From NCBI GenBank assembly GCA_905213875.1, contig CAJMJN010000017.1:1-29458 (forward strand): 29,458 bases of DNA, read 5' to 3'. Below, in pieces: positions 16,725-25,473 of the stretch. Source of the stretch: an uncultured Clostridium sp. (GTDB taxonomy: Bacteria; Bacillota; Clostridia; TANB77; CAG-508). Under the pieces are notes generated by a model, which worked only from the letters and a program-made list of their open reading frames with translations, was not told where the DNA came from and made no database searches. The first letter of the stretch is position 1, and every line of letters begins with the position of its first letter. A program made the translations under genes and the position numbers.

Positions 16725-19700
16725 ATGAATACAATATTAGGAGAACTAGGAAAGAATTCAAAATTTATAGAATTACTAAAAAATGTAGAAAATAAACAAA
16801 GCCCGATAGTGATATCGGGCTTAAATGACGTTGGAATGATACAACTTGGAACAGCAATAAATGAATTTGGAAAAAAGCCAATATGTATATTAACATATAA
16901 CGAGATTCAAGCTAAAAAAATATATGAAGATATAAAATATTTTACAGATAAAGTAGTATTATTTCCTAAAAAAGAAGTAGTAACTTATGATTATATTGCA
17001 GAAAGCAAAGACATTCCATACCAAAGAATAGAAGCATTAAACAAAATAGCTACTAAGAAAAATTTAGTAGTAATAACAACAATAGAAGCGGCAACACAAA
17101 AATTACCTGAAAAAAATGTGTTATATAAAAATAAATTACATTTTAAAACAGGAGAAAGTTATAATTTAGAAGAATTAAAACAAAAATTAGTAAGTTTAGG
17201 ATATTCTAGATATGACTTAATAGAAGGAAGAGGACAATTCAGTGTAAGAGGTGGAATTGTAGATATAGCAACAAACGAAAAAGTAGGAATAAGAATAGAA
17301 TTTTGGGGAGATGACATAGATTCTATAAGAGAATTTAATATAGAAACACAGAGGTCAATAAAAAATATAGAAACAGCTACAATATACCCAGCACATGAAT
17401 ATATATTAGATGAACCTGCTGAAAAAACTTGCAAAAAAATAAAAGAAAAATATAAAAGTTCTAAAAAACAAGATATAATAGAAGAAGATATAGAGCAAAT
17501 AAAAACAGGAAATTATATAAGTAAAATAGATAAATATTTTGATTGTTTTTATGAAAAACAAGAAACAATATTAGATTATCTAAATAAAGATTATGTAGTA
17601 TTTTTAGACGAAATAAACAAAATAGAAACAAGAAGTACAAATATAAAAGAAGACAGAAAAAACTTAGAGAGAAGTTTAATAGAAAAAGAAAGACAAATAC
17701 CAGAAGCAATAACAAATATACTTGAATTTGAACAAATACAAGAAATATTAGATAAAAAACAAGTAATATATATTCAAAAACAAGACACACAAATTAAAGT
17801 ACAAGGCGAAAAATATAATTTCAATTATAGAACTGTAAATTATTATAAAAGTGAAACAACAACATTTATAGAAGACTTAAAAAAAGCAGTAAAAGAAAAG
17901 AAAACAATATATATTCTAACCGAAAATAAGGAAAAAGCTAAAAAGATAAAATTAATGCTAGAAGAACAAGAAATCATATGCAAAATAGAGGAAAAACTAG
18001 ACCAAACAATAATTGTAAAATCAAGAGAAAACATAGTTACAATATCAATTGGAAAAATATCAACAGGATTTGAAAATTATGATTTAAATCAATTAGTAAT
18101 TTCAGCAGATGATTTAATAAATGGAGAAAAAAAGAAAAGAAGAGTTACACATACAGCTTTTAAAGAAGGAGAAAAAGTTGTATTTGATGAATTGAAAATT
18201 GGAGATTATGTAGTACATAGAAAATATGGAATAGGGATATATATTGGTGTAAATACAATAAAAGCAGATGGAACAATAAAAGATTATATAAAAATAAAAT
18301 ATAGAGATGATGATGTCTTATATATACCAACAACAGATTTAGACATAATTAGAAAATATACTGGAGGAGACAAATTAAAGCCTAAAATAAATAAACTAGG
18401 AACCAAAGAATGGGAAAAAACAACAGCAAAAGTAAAAAATAATTTACGTGAAATTGCTAAAGAATTAATTGAGCTATATGCCAAAAGAGAAAAGATACAA
18501 GGATATGCCTTTGGCAAAGACACCCCTTGGCAAAAAGAATTTGAAGACAAATTTCCATATCAAGAAACAGACGACCAATTAAGATGTATAGAAGAAGTAA
18601 AAAAAGATATGGAAACACCTAAACCAATGGATAGGCTATTATGTGGAGATGTAGGTTATGGAAAAACAGAAGTAGCAATGAGGGCAGCTTTTAAAGCAGC
18701 AATTGACGGAAAACAGGTTGCATATTTAGCACCAACAACAGTACTTGCAGAACAACAATACCAAGAATTTAAAGAAAGAATGAAAGACTATCCAATTAGA
18801 ATAGAAATATTAAATAGATTTAAAACTAAAAAATATCAAAATGAAGTTATAAAAAAATTACAACTAGGTGAAGTAGATATTTTATTGGGAACCCACAGAA
18901 TACTAAGTAAAGATGTTGAATTTAAAAATCTAGGATTATTGATAATTGACGAAGAACACAGATTTGGAGTAAAAGACAAAGAAAAAATAAAACAACTAAA
19001 AGCCAATATTGATGTTTTAACAATGACAGCAACACCAATACCTAGAACAATGCATATGTCAATTGTAGGAATAAGAGATATGTCAGTAATATATGAGCCA
19101 CCATATAACAGAAAGCCAGTTCAAACTTATGTATTAGAATATGACGAAGAAATTATAAAAGAGGCAATAACAAAAGAGTTAGAAAGAGGAGGGCAAATAT
19201 TTTACTTATTCAATAATGTTCAAAATATTCAACAAAAAGCAAGTCAAATAAGTAATTTAGTGCCAGAAGCAAATGTGGTATATGCACATGGTCAAATGCC
19301 TGGAAAACAAATTGAAGATATAATGCAAGAATTTGTAGAACAAAAAACAAATGTATTAGTATGTACAACAATATTAGAATCAGGAATAGATATACCAAAT
19401 GCCAACACAATAATAGTAGAAAATGCAGACAGAATGGGATTAGCACAGTTATATCAAATTCGTGGTAGAGTAGGTAGGTCAGATAGACAAGCATATGCAT
19501 ATATAACATATAAAAGGGATAAATTATTATCAGAAGTAGCAGATAAAAGATTAAAAGCTATAAAAGAATTTACTGAATTTGGTTCAGGATTTAAAATAGC
19601 AATGAGGGATTTAGAAATCCGTGGAGCTGGAAGCTTGCTAGGAGAAATCCAATCAGGGCATTTAGAACAAGTAGGATATGATACTTATTGTAAATTACTT

Positions 19701-20180
19701 GACGAAGTAGTAAAAGAAATGAAAGGTATAAAAGTAACAGAAGAAGCGGATGTACAAGTAGACTTAAATGTTACTTGTTATATACCAGATAACTATATAG
19801 AAGATAGTGGTCAAAAAATCGAAGTATATCAAAAAATTGCATTATGCAGGACAGAAGAAGATATACAAAATGTTATAGACGAGGTAATTGATAGATATGG
19901 AAATATGCCAAAAGAACTAGAAAATTTACTAGAAGTAGCACGAATAAAACAACTTGCGAAAGAACAAAATATAGTAAAAGTAGAAAATAAACAAAATGGA
20001 GTTGTATTTATATTTGCTTCAAGTGAAAATATCAAATATGATATAGCAGAACTTGTAAGAAAATATGGAAATAAAATAAAATTTTCAGCAGGTATAAAAC
20101 CAATGATTACTTACAAAACAGATAATGTAAAAGAACAAGAATTACTAAAACAAGTAAAAGAATTTTTAGAAATAAATTAA
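16725..20180 (+). CDS. mfd: Mfd, transcription-repair coupling factor
   Basis: Displaces RNA polymerase stalled at lesions and recruits UvrA. All modules are present: the N-terminal UvrB-like region (~1-350), the CarD-like polymerase-interaction domain (IGDYVVHRKYGIGIYIGV, ~485-505), the RecG-like motor with Walker A GDVGYGKT (641-648), DEEH box (742-745), motif III TMTATPIPRT, motif VI RGRVGRSDR (from R913), and the C-terminal TRCF domain (~1000-1100). Length 1151 aa is normal. The start is supported by TAGGAGATG upstream. A perfect 10-bp hairpin lies in codons 25-33. The next gene begins 15 nt downstream without a terminator. Confidence 0.98.
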   Translation: MNTILGELGKNSKFIELLKNVENKQSPIVISGLNDVGMIQLGTAINEFGKKPICILTYNEIQAKKIYEDIKYFTDKVVLFPKKEVVTYDYIAESKDIPYQRIEALNKIATKKNLVVITTIEAATQKLPEKNVLYKNKLHFKTGESYNLEELKQKLVSLGYSRYDLIEGRGQFSVRGGIVDIATNEKVGIRIEFWGDDIDSIREFNIETQRSIKNIETATIYPAHEYILDEPAEKTCKKIKEKYKSSKKQDIIEEDIEQIKTGNYISKIDKYFDCFYEKQETILDYLNKDYVVFLDEINKIETRSTNIKEDRKNLERSLIEKERQIPEAITNILEFEQIQEILDKKQVIYIQKQDTQIKVQGEKYNFNYRTVNYYKSETTTFIEDLKKAVKEKKTIYILTENKEKAKKIKLMLEEQEIICKIEEKLDQTIIVKSRENIVTISIGKISTGFENYDLNQLVISADDLINGEKKKRRVTHTAFKEGEKVVFDELKIGDYVVHRKYGIGIYIGVNTIKADGTIKDYIKIKYRDDDVLYIPTTDLDIIRKYTGGDKLKPKINKLGTKEWEKTTAKVKNNLREIAKELIELYAKREKIQGYAFGKDTPWQKEFEDKFPYQETDDQLRCIEEVKKDMETPKPMDRLLCGDVGYGKTEVAMRAAFKAAIDGKQVAYLAPTTVLAEQQYQEFKERMKDYPIRIEILNRFKTKKYQNEVIKKLQLGEVDILLGTHRILSKDVEFKNLGLLIIDEEHRFGVKDKEKIKQLKANIDVLTMTATPIPRTMHMSIVGIRDMSVIYEPPYNRKPVQTYVLEYDEEIIKEAITKELERGGQIFYLFNNVQNIQQKASQISNLVPEANVVYAHGQMPGKQIEDIMQEFVEQKTNVLVCTTILESGIDIPNANTIIVENADRMGLAQLYQIRGRVGRSDRQAYAYITYKRDKLLSEVADKRLKAIKEFTEFGSGFKIAMRDLEIRGAGSLLGEIQSGHLEQVGYDTYCKLLDEVVKEMKGIKVTEEADVQVDLNVTCYIPDNYIEDSGQKIEVYQKIALCRTEEDIQNVIDEVIDRYGNMPKELENLLEVARIKQLAKEQNIVKVENKQNGVVFIFASSENIKYDIAELVRKYGNKIKFSAGIKPMITYKTDNVKEQELLKQVKEFLEIN
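16799..16822 (+). other. GC-rich hairpin inside the mfd coding start
   Basis: AAGCCCGATA (16799-16808) pairs perfectly with TATCGGGCTT (16813-16822) across the 4-nt loop GTGA. It is encoded by codons 25-33 of mfd, about 74 nt after the ATG, and is much more GC-rich than its surroundings. It could pause the polymerase or ribosome; no T-run follows, so it is not a standard terminator. Confidence 0.7.
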
Positions 20181-20195
20181 AAGGTAGGAGATTTT

Positions 20196-21377
20196 ATGGA
20201 ATTTATAAAAAAGATTGGAAAAAGTGAAAATGGTTCTATAACTGTATATGTATTATCAACATTAATGGTAGTTTTATTAGTAACAACAACAATATACGTA
20301 GGATTAAGAAACAAAACAACGACACAAATAAAACAAATGGATAAGATTAATAAAGAATATAATGTAACAGAAAACGATATGCAAGAAGCATATGATAAAG
20401 CAATTTTGGAAACACTTGAATCAGTAAAAGGAACAGAAACAACAAATACAACAGTAAAAGATAATTTAGGAAATAAAGTAGTTGTACCTGCAGGATTTAA
20501 AGTAATAAATCCAACAGAAAATGTAACAAATGGAATAGTAGTAGAAGATGTAACACATGAAGCAACAAAAGGAAGCCAATTTGTATGGATACCAGTAGGA
20601 GATGTAATAAAAGATAGTGCTGGAAATAAAGAAACAATAACATTAAGAAGATATGTATTTAATGCAGATGGATCTGTAAATACTGAATTATCAAAAACAG
20701 AGCCAGGGGATCAATTAAAAACAAGCTCTGGATATTCATATTATTTCACAGAAGGATTAAAAGATAGTACAACATCAAATACACATGCAAAAGATATAGA
20801 AGATTTTAAAAATAAAGTAAATAATATAACACATGGATATTATATAGGAAGATATGAGGCAAGAGATAAAGATGCAACAAAAACTAGAACAAGGTCAAGT
20901 AGTAAAACAAATCAAGTAGTGTGTACAGCTAATAATTATGTGTATAATTATATAACACAATATCAAGCGGCAGAATTAAGTAGAGGAATGTATAATGATA
21001 GAAACTTTGAAAGTGATTTAATGAATAGTTATGCATGGGATACAGCAATAGTATTTTTACAAAAATTTGATAATAGAGCAAATAAAGCTAGTCTAAAACC
21101 ATATTCTCAACAAACTAGTTTAAACACAGGAAGTTTAGCAAATCAAGGAACAAATAATTTAAGTGATGCAAGTAAACAAGATGTAATATGTAATGTATAT
21201 GATATGGCTAGTAATTGTATGGAATGGACAACAGAGACCTGTAGCATTTCCAGCAGTCCTTGTGCTTACAGGGGAGGCCTATACAGCAACAGCGGCCGCT
21301 ACACGAGCTGTCGCAACTGCTACGGTACGAGCATTAGCAGTGCCTCTATTTCTTTTAGGTCACTTTTATATATGTAG
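20196..21377 (+). CDS. Surface FGE-sulfatase/C-lectin-fold protein, candidate DGR target
   Basis: A 393-aa protein. A charged start (MEFIKKIGKSENG) and one hydrophobic helix (residues ~14-37, SITVYVLSTLMVVLLV) resemble pilin- or TadE-like membrane anchors. The body from ~105 is a formylglycine-generating-enzyme/SUMF1-type domain, which adopts the C-type-lectin fold: FVWIPVGDV, HGYYIGRYEARD, VYDMASNCMEWT (E343-W344), YRGG (358-361) and a terminal FR (387-388). This layout, with EWT, RGG and FR closing the protein, is that of known diversity-generating-retroelement targets. From T348 to R388, 35 of 41 codons end in C or T and GC rises to ~55%, unlike the rest of the gene. Enzymatic FGE activity is unlikely; ligand display is more plausible. 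AAGGTAGGAG precedes the ATG, 15 nt after mfd. Confidence 0.85.
   Translation: MEFIKKIGKSENGSITVYVLSTLMVVLLVTTTIYVGLRNKTTTQIKQMDKINKEYNVTENDMQEAYDKAILETLESVKGTETTNTTVKDNLGNKVVVPAGFKVINPTENVTNGIVVEDVTHEATKGSQFVWIPVGDVIKDSAGNKETITLRRYVFNADGSVNTELSKTEPGDQLKTSSGYSYYFTEGLKDSTTSNTHAKDIEDFKNKVNNITHGYYIGRYEARDKDATKTRTRSSSKTNQVVCTANNYVYNYITQYQAAELSRGMYNDRNFESDLMNSYAWDTAIVFLQKFDNRANKASLKPYSQQTSLNTGSLANQGTNNLSDASKQDVICNVYDMASNCMEWTTETCSISSSPCAYRGGLYSNSGRYTSCRNCYGTSISSASISFRSLLYM
21231..21375 (+). repeat. Candidate DGR variable repeat (VR)
   Basis: The end of the FGE/C-lectin gene changes character at about the EWT motif. In 21241-21350, 60 of 110 bases are G or C, in DNA that is otherwise strongly AT-rich. 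Codons are AGC, TAC, TGC, CGC, AAC, GGC and other NNY triplets, the pattern expected when AAY codons of a template repeat are diversified at adenines by mutagenic retrohoming. Arg switches from AGA to CGC. The exact VR limits cannot be set without the template repeat, which is not in this window. Confidence 0.65.
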
Positions 21378-21456
21378 AACTGAATGCTAAAGCCGAGGAC
21401 AAAGATATTGGAGAGAGGTATTTTAAAAGTAAGTAATTGAATACAAGGAGAGAACA

Positions 21457-22248
21457 ATGCAAGTAATTTCAAGTAAAGATAATGAAATCATAAAATCCAT
21501 AAAAAAATTAAAAGACAAAAAATATAGAGACATAGAAAACGCATATATAATAGAAGGAATAAAACTATTAAAAGAAGCAATTGCAGAAAAAGCAGACATT
21601 AAACAAATAATAATATGTGATGACTGTGAAAAAACAGAAGAAATATCAAAAGAACTAATGTATGAAATAGCAAAATACGAATGTAGTTATGTAACAAGCA
21701 AAGTCTTTAAATATTTAACAGAAGTAAAAACACCACAAGGAATTTTAGCAGTAATAGGAAAAACACCAAAAGATCAAGAAATAGACTATACACAAGACAT
21801 TATAGTTGCATTAGATGACATTCAAGATCCAGGAAATTTAGGAACAATATTAAGAACAGTTGATAGCATAGGATTAAATCAAATATTAGTATCAAAAGAA
21901 ACAGCAGACAGTTTTAATCCAAAAGTTGTACGCTCTACAATGGGAGCAATATTCAGAGTCAAAGTAATTGAATGTGGCAATCTTACAGAAAAATTAAAAG
22001 AAGCAAGAAAACATAAATATAAAGTTGTAGTATCATCATTACAAACTAATAATAGCGTATATGATATAGACTACAAGAAAAAATTAATAGTAATTGGAAA
22101 TGAAGCAAATGGTGTAAAAAAAGAAATACAAGAAATGGCAGATGAAAAAATAAAAATACCAATGTTAGGAAAAACAGAAAGTCTAAATGCATCAGTTGCA
22201 ACAGGAATCATATTATATGAATATGTAAGGCAAAAAATAGCAAAGTAG
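21457..22248 (+). CDS. TrmH/SpoU-family rRNA 2'-O-methyltransferase
   Basis: SPOUT-fold, SAM-dependent 2'-O-ribose methyltransferase, probably acting on 23S rRNA. An N-terminal substrate-binding domain (residues ~1-100, ISSKDNEIIKSIKKLKDKKYR...YIIEGIKLLKEA) precedes the SPOUT domain. Motif 1 is ALDDIQDPGNLGTILRTVDS, with the conserved Asn and Arg, followed by RSTMGAIFRV, then motif 2 VIGNEANGVKKE, and motif 3 IPMLGKTESLNASVATGI, which forms the SAM knot. Length 263 aa is typical of the YsgA/RlmB-like Firmicute proteins. CAAGGAGAG lies 7 nt before ATG. It is followed 72 nt later by another SPOUT enzyme (trmL). The exact target nucleotide cannot be told from sequence. Confidence 0.93.
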   Translation: MQVISSKDNEIIKSIKKLKDKKYRDIENAYIIEGIKLLKEAIAEKADIKQIIICDDCEKTEEISKELMYEIAKYECSYVTSKVFKYLTEVKTPQGILAVIGKTPKDQEIDYTQDIIVALDDIQDPGNLGTILRTVDSIGLNQILVSKETADSFNPKVVRSTMGAIFRVKVIECGNLTEKLKEARKHKYKVVVSSLQTNNSVYDIDYKKKLIVIGNEANGVKKEIQEMADEKIKIPMLGKTESLNASVATGIILYEYVRQKIAK

Positions 22249-22320
22249 AAGGCAAAGATTTAATAAACTATAATTATAACAAGTAATAAAAACATAGAAA
22301 TATAGAAAGAAGGAAAAAAC

Positions 22321-22821
22321 TTGAAACTAAACATAGTAATGGTAGAACCAGAAATACCACAAAATACAGGAAACATAGCTAGAACATGTGCAATAACAGG
22401 AGCTAAATTACATTTAGTACATCCATTAGGTTTTAAAATAGATGATAAAACAGTTAAAAGAGCTGGGCTAGATTATTGGGACAAATTAGAAATAGAAGAA
22501 CACAAATCCTTAAAAGCATTTTTAGAAAAATATAAACCAGAAGAACACAATATGTTTTTTTCTACAACTAAAGGAAAAACAAAATACACAGATATAAACT
22601 ATTCAAACATGGATGAAATATTTGTATTATATGGAAAAGAAACAAAAGGATTACCAGAAGATTTATTAGAAAAATATCTAAATACAAAAACCATAAGAAT
22701 TCCAATGCTTCCAACACTTAGATCATTAAATTTATCAAATTCAGTTGCAATAATAACTTATGAAATCTTAAGACAACACAATTTTGAAACATTAGAAGGT
22801 ATAAGCAGTTACTTTGACTAA
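22321..22821 (+). CDS. trmL: TrmL, tRNA (cytidine/uridine-34-2'-O)-methyltransferase
   Basis: Methylates the wobble ribose of tRNA-Leu isoacceptors. It is a minimal SPOUT domain with no extra substrate domain, 166 aa as usual. Motifs are VEPEIPQNTGNIARTCAITG (residues ~7-26), HPLGF, KRAGLDYW, VLYGKETKGLP and IPMLPTLRSLNLSNSVAIITYE, the last being the trefoil-knot SAM site. The start is TTG at 22321, supported by AGAAGGA about 7 nt upstream; the first residues KLNIVMVEPEIPQNTG fit the family N-terminus without extension. A strong terminator follows the gene. Confidence 0.95.
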   Translation: MKLNIVMVEPEIPQNTGNIARTCAITGAKLHLVHPLGFKIDDKTVKRAGLDYWDKLEIEEHKSLKAFLEKYKPEEHNMFFSTTKGKTKYTDINYSNMDEIFVLYGKETKGLPEDLLEKYLNTKTIRIPMLPTLRSLNLSNSVAIITYEILRQHNFETLEGISSYFD

Positions 22822-22908
22822 AAGATATAACAAGTAATAGTAGTATATATATAAATCTATACAATAATAAATAACATTTTTGTCGAATATAGCAGATATT
22901 ATAAAAAG

Positions 22909-22943
22909 AAAAATAAGGAAAAGCTTGGCTTTTCCTTATTTTT
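22909..22943 (+). terminator. Strong terminator after trmL
   Basis: Perfect 16-bp stem (22909-22924 with 22928-22943) and a 3-nt loop TTG; the right arm ends in a T-run. It lies 87 nt after the trmL stop. The rest of the 314-nt gap before the next gene holds that gene's promoter and nothing else recognised. Confidence 0.9.
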
Positions 22944-23093
22944 ATGGAATACTTGAGATACAGGTTATTTCATAAAATTTAAGTCTAGATTTTTTAAAAT
23001 CTTAAAAATACAATCCAATATAAAAAATAAAGAAAAAAAGAGCAAAACAGTTAAATTTATCATTATATGATATTATTTACGATTAAATAAACT

Positions 23094-23122
23094 TTGACTT
23101 TGAAATAAATAGACTATATAAT
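23094..23122 (+). promoter_or_regulatory. Promoter for the Rpn nuclease gene
   Basis: TTGACT (23094-23099), 17-nt spacer, TATAAT (23117-23122). The -10 box abuts the AAGGAGG ribosome binding site (23123-23129), so the mRNA leader would be very short or the ribosome binding site lies near the 5' end. Confidence 0.7.
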
Positions 23123-23135
23123 AAGGAGGAAGTTA

Positions 23136-24167
23136 GTGAAAGTATTTACATACAAGGACTACATAAGAAGCATACATCAATTACGTCTAAATGCAGTTAT
23201 GGAATTAGCAGAAGAAAAAAATAATTATGTAAAAACAAGAAATACACATGATAAATTAGCAAAAATAGTAATAAAAGATAAAGATGAAGTAATAAAATTT
23301 ATAAATAATTTTATAAAGCCAAAAGAAAAACTAGAATGCAATGATTTAATAAAATATACAAATAGTTTTATAAATAGAAAATACAGATATAAAGAAGCAG
23401 ACTTAGTATATAAAATTAAGAATAAAAATGTTTTCTTTTTAATAGAACATCAGTCAACCGTAGATGGTACAATGTTAACTAGACTAATAAATTATTGTAT
23501 TGACATTATATATGAATGGAGTAGAACAGCAAGTAATTTCAAAGGAAAAGTTGAATATCCAATTGTTGTTCCAATAGTAATATATACAGGAAAAGAAAAG
23601 TGGAATATACCACGAAACTTTGAACAAAAACAAACAGAAGATAACACATATAATAATTATAAAATAAGTATGAACTATAATCTTATAGAAATACATAAAA
23701 TATCAATCAATAAATTACTAAACGAAAATAGTTTATTTGGATATGGAATGATATTAGAAAAATCTAAAAATTATGAAGAACTAACAAAAAATGTAGAACT
23801 AATATTAAATAGTAAAATAGATTCAAAAATGTTAGCAAAACTTAAAGAAATATTTATATATTTATTAAAAAACTCAATGGAAGACAGTTTTAAAGAAGAA
23901 ATTATTGAAAAAATAGATTTAAAATTAAAAGAAGGAGTTGATGAAAATATGAGTTGTTTACAAGAAAGGTTAGTACAAGAATTTAGACAAGAAATAAGAA
24001 ATGAATTTAAAGAAGGATACAAAGCAATTTTCAGACCATTAATACTAAATAAAGTACCAGATGAATTAATGTTACAAAGTAAAAAAATAACAAAAAAACA
24101 ACTAGAAGAAATAAAAAAAGAAGTCTTTGAAGAAGAAAATAAAAAGGCAAAACAAAAAAATAAATAA
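23136..24167 (+). CDS. Rpn family recombination-promoting nuclease/putative transposase
   Basis: PD-(D/E)XK-superfamily nuclease related to E. coli Rpn proteins, which promote RecA-independent recombination; despite the 'transposase' name they are not proven to move. The core is visible: EADLVYKIKNKN then VFFLIEHQS, giving the D-x(n)-E-x-Q site (D89, E104, Q106), followed by LTRLINYCIDIIYEW and PIVVPIVIYTGKEKW, both hallmark segments. The C-terminal third is a charged helical region ending KKITKKQLEEIKKEVF. The start is GTG 23136, with AAGGAGG 6 nt upstream. Length 343 aa is typical. It is monocistronic, bounded by a promoter and a terminator hairpin. Confidence 0.88.
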   Translation: MKVFTYKDYIRSIHQLRLNAVMELAEEKNNYVKTRNTHDKLAKIVIKDKDEVIKFINNFIKPKEKLECNDLIKYTNSFINRKYRYKEADLVYKIKNKNVFFLIEHQSTVDGTMLTRLINYCIDIIYEWSRTASNFKGKVEYPIVVPIVIYTGKEKWNIPRNFEQKQTEDNTYNNYKISMNYNLIEIHKISINKLLNENSLFGYGMILEKSKNYEELTKNVELILNSKIDSKMLAKLKEIFIYLLKNSMEDSFKEEIIEKIDLKLKEGVDENMSCLQERLVQEFRQEIRNEFKEGYKAIFRPLILNKVPDELMLQSKKITKKQLEEIKKEVFEEENKKAKQKNK

Positions 24168-24173
24168 TAAAAT

Positions 24174-24254
24174 AAAACTACTATTATTAAAAGTAATTCA
24201 AATTATTAAGCAAAAAGTTTAATAATGAGATTTTACCTTGAAAATAGTAGTTTT
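24174..24254 (+). terminator. Long-loop hairpin after the Rpn gene
   Basis: AAAACTACTATT (24174-24185) pairs perfectly with AATAGTAGTTTT (24243-24254), continuing into a T-run. The loop is 57 nt, unusually long for a terminator, so it may instead be the arms of a small fold-back element. The remaining sequence to 24399 is AT-rich with no recognised signal. Confidence 0.55.
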
Positions 24255-24399
24255 TTAATTATTATGATGCTCAAAGTTTGAACTACTAATAAAAACTAAA
24301 CATAAAATATACTAATAAACAATAAGGTGTAAAGTCTAAAAATAGATAAAGAGTAAAATGATTTTTAGAAAATAAACCTTAAGAAAGGATGCAAAAATT

Positions 24400-25023
24400 A
24401 TGGAAGAAATATTAAAAGTAAGCAACCTTAGTAAAAAATACCAAAATAAAGAGGGGGAAGTATTAGCATTAAAAAACGTAAATTTTCGAATAAAACAAGG
24501 AGAATTTGTAAGCATAATAGGACCAAGTGGATGTGGAAAATCAACATTACTTTCAATAATCGCAGGATTAGAAGAAAAAACAACAGGAAAAATTTTTTTA
24601 GAAAACAAAGAAATAACAGGAATACCACCAGAAATAGGATATATGTTACAAAAAGACTGTTTGTTAGAATGGAGAAATATATTAAGTAATACAATGTTTG
24701 GGCTAGAAATAAAAGGAATAAAAAATAAAGAAAATCAAAAATATGTAGAAAATTTATTGAAAAAATATGATTTATATGAATTTAGAAACAAATATCCATC
24801 AGAACTCTCAGGAGGTATGAGGCAAAGGGTGGCATTAATAAGAACATTAGCAACAAAACCTAAAATATTGTTATTAGATGAAGCATTTTCTGCATTAGAT
24901 TATCAAACCAGAATAATGGTAACAAATGATATTTATAAAATCTTAAAAAAGGAAAAAATAACAGCATTAATAGTAACACATGATATATCTGAAGGTAGAT
25001 TTCAAAGTAGACAGTATGCGTGA
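24400..25023 (+). pseudogene. SsuB/TauB-like ABC transporter ATPase, C-terminally truncated
   Basis: Nitrate/sulfonate/taurine-type ABC ATPase. All catalytic motifs are intact: Walker A GPSGCGKST (41-49), signature LSGGMRQ (136-142), Walker B ILLLDEAFSALD (D160-E161) and H-loop VTHDISE (H194). Family members run on for another ~50 residues (typically VTHDISEAISLADRV...), but here the sequence turns after HDISEG into RFQSRQYA and stops at 207 aa. None of the three frames downstream resumes the family sequence, so this is a break and not a simple frameshift. The break falls at about 24991-25000. No permease or binding protein is adjacent. Genes beyond the break have accessory character. AGAAAGGATG precedes ATG. 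Residual ATPase activity is possible but transport is doubtful. Confidence 0.8.
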
Positions 25024-25096
25024 TAAAACAATTTGAATTTAATAGAAATACCTAAATTTCAGAATTTGAAAAAATTTTGAAATTTATTTTTAACCA

Positions 25097-25125
25097 TTGA
25101 CAAAAACAAATGTTTGATATAAAAT
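25097..25125 (+). promoter_or_regulatory. Promoter upstream of the recoded accessory gene
   Basis: TTGACA (25097-25102), 17-nt spacer, TAAAAT (25120-25125), about 105 nt before ATG 25232. The ~100-nt leader holds no structure I recognise. Confidence 0.65.
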
Positions 25126-25231
25126 TGAGAAAAATATAAATTTTGTAGGTTTATGGAAAAGTTTTAAATATTATGATATAAATAGAATAATTAATGTAAC
25201 TTATAATAATAAAAAGGGGATTGATAATTCT

Positions 25232-25438
25232 ATGGAAGAAAAAAGATGTTTATTATGCAATAAACCATACGATTATAAATATAAAATGTTTGGAAGAGGA
25301 TGCCTTGATAACATATATGGAGTATTAGATTTTCATAAACCACCCAAATTTATATGGAACAAAGAAGTATATTTATGCACTAAAATTGCTTGGAGAAATC
25401 ATAAATATTTCTTAATAAAAAAGAAAAATATGACTTAG
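25232..25438 (+). CDS. Putative zinc-binding N-terminal part of a frameshifted gene
   Basis: A 68-aa frame with a possible metal site: C6 and C9 (CLLC), C24 (GRGC) and C49 (YLC). It ends NMT-stop, but just before the end the frame carries A_AAA_AAG (25417-25423) in the exact zero-frame phase of a -1 slippery heptamer. Slipping back one base continues as EKYDLAQKYIAFNYLEKM straight into the 25474-26304 frame, giving a 357-aa protein. The -1 frame is open only from 25405, so the switch must lie between 25405 and 25438, where the heptamer sits. Either this is programmed recoding, or the 6-A run has gained or lost a base (mutation or sequencing error). The family is not recognised. AAGGGGA lies ~11 nt before ATG. 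Confidence 0.65.
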   Translation: MEEKRCLLCNKPYDYKYKMFGRGCLDNIYGVLDFHKPPKFIWNKEVYLCTKIAWRNHKYFLIKKKNMT

Positions 25439-25473
25439 CACAAAAATATATAGCATTTAATTATTTAGAAAAA

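Noticed and set aside
17461..17790. Minus-strand ORF of 109 aa inside mfd, and similar antisense ORFs across the window
   Set aside because: Leu/Phe-rich translations of A-rich coding strands, without starts, ribosome binding sites or families; shadows of real genes.
21193..21390. 65-aa ORF in another frame over the 3' end of the FGE/C-lectin gene
   Set aside because: It overlaps the well-supported gene and is open only because the NNY-rich stretch lacks stop codons in that frame. No ribosome binding site or family match was seen.
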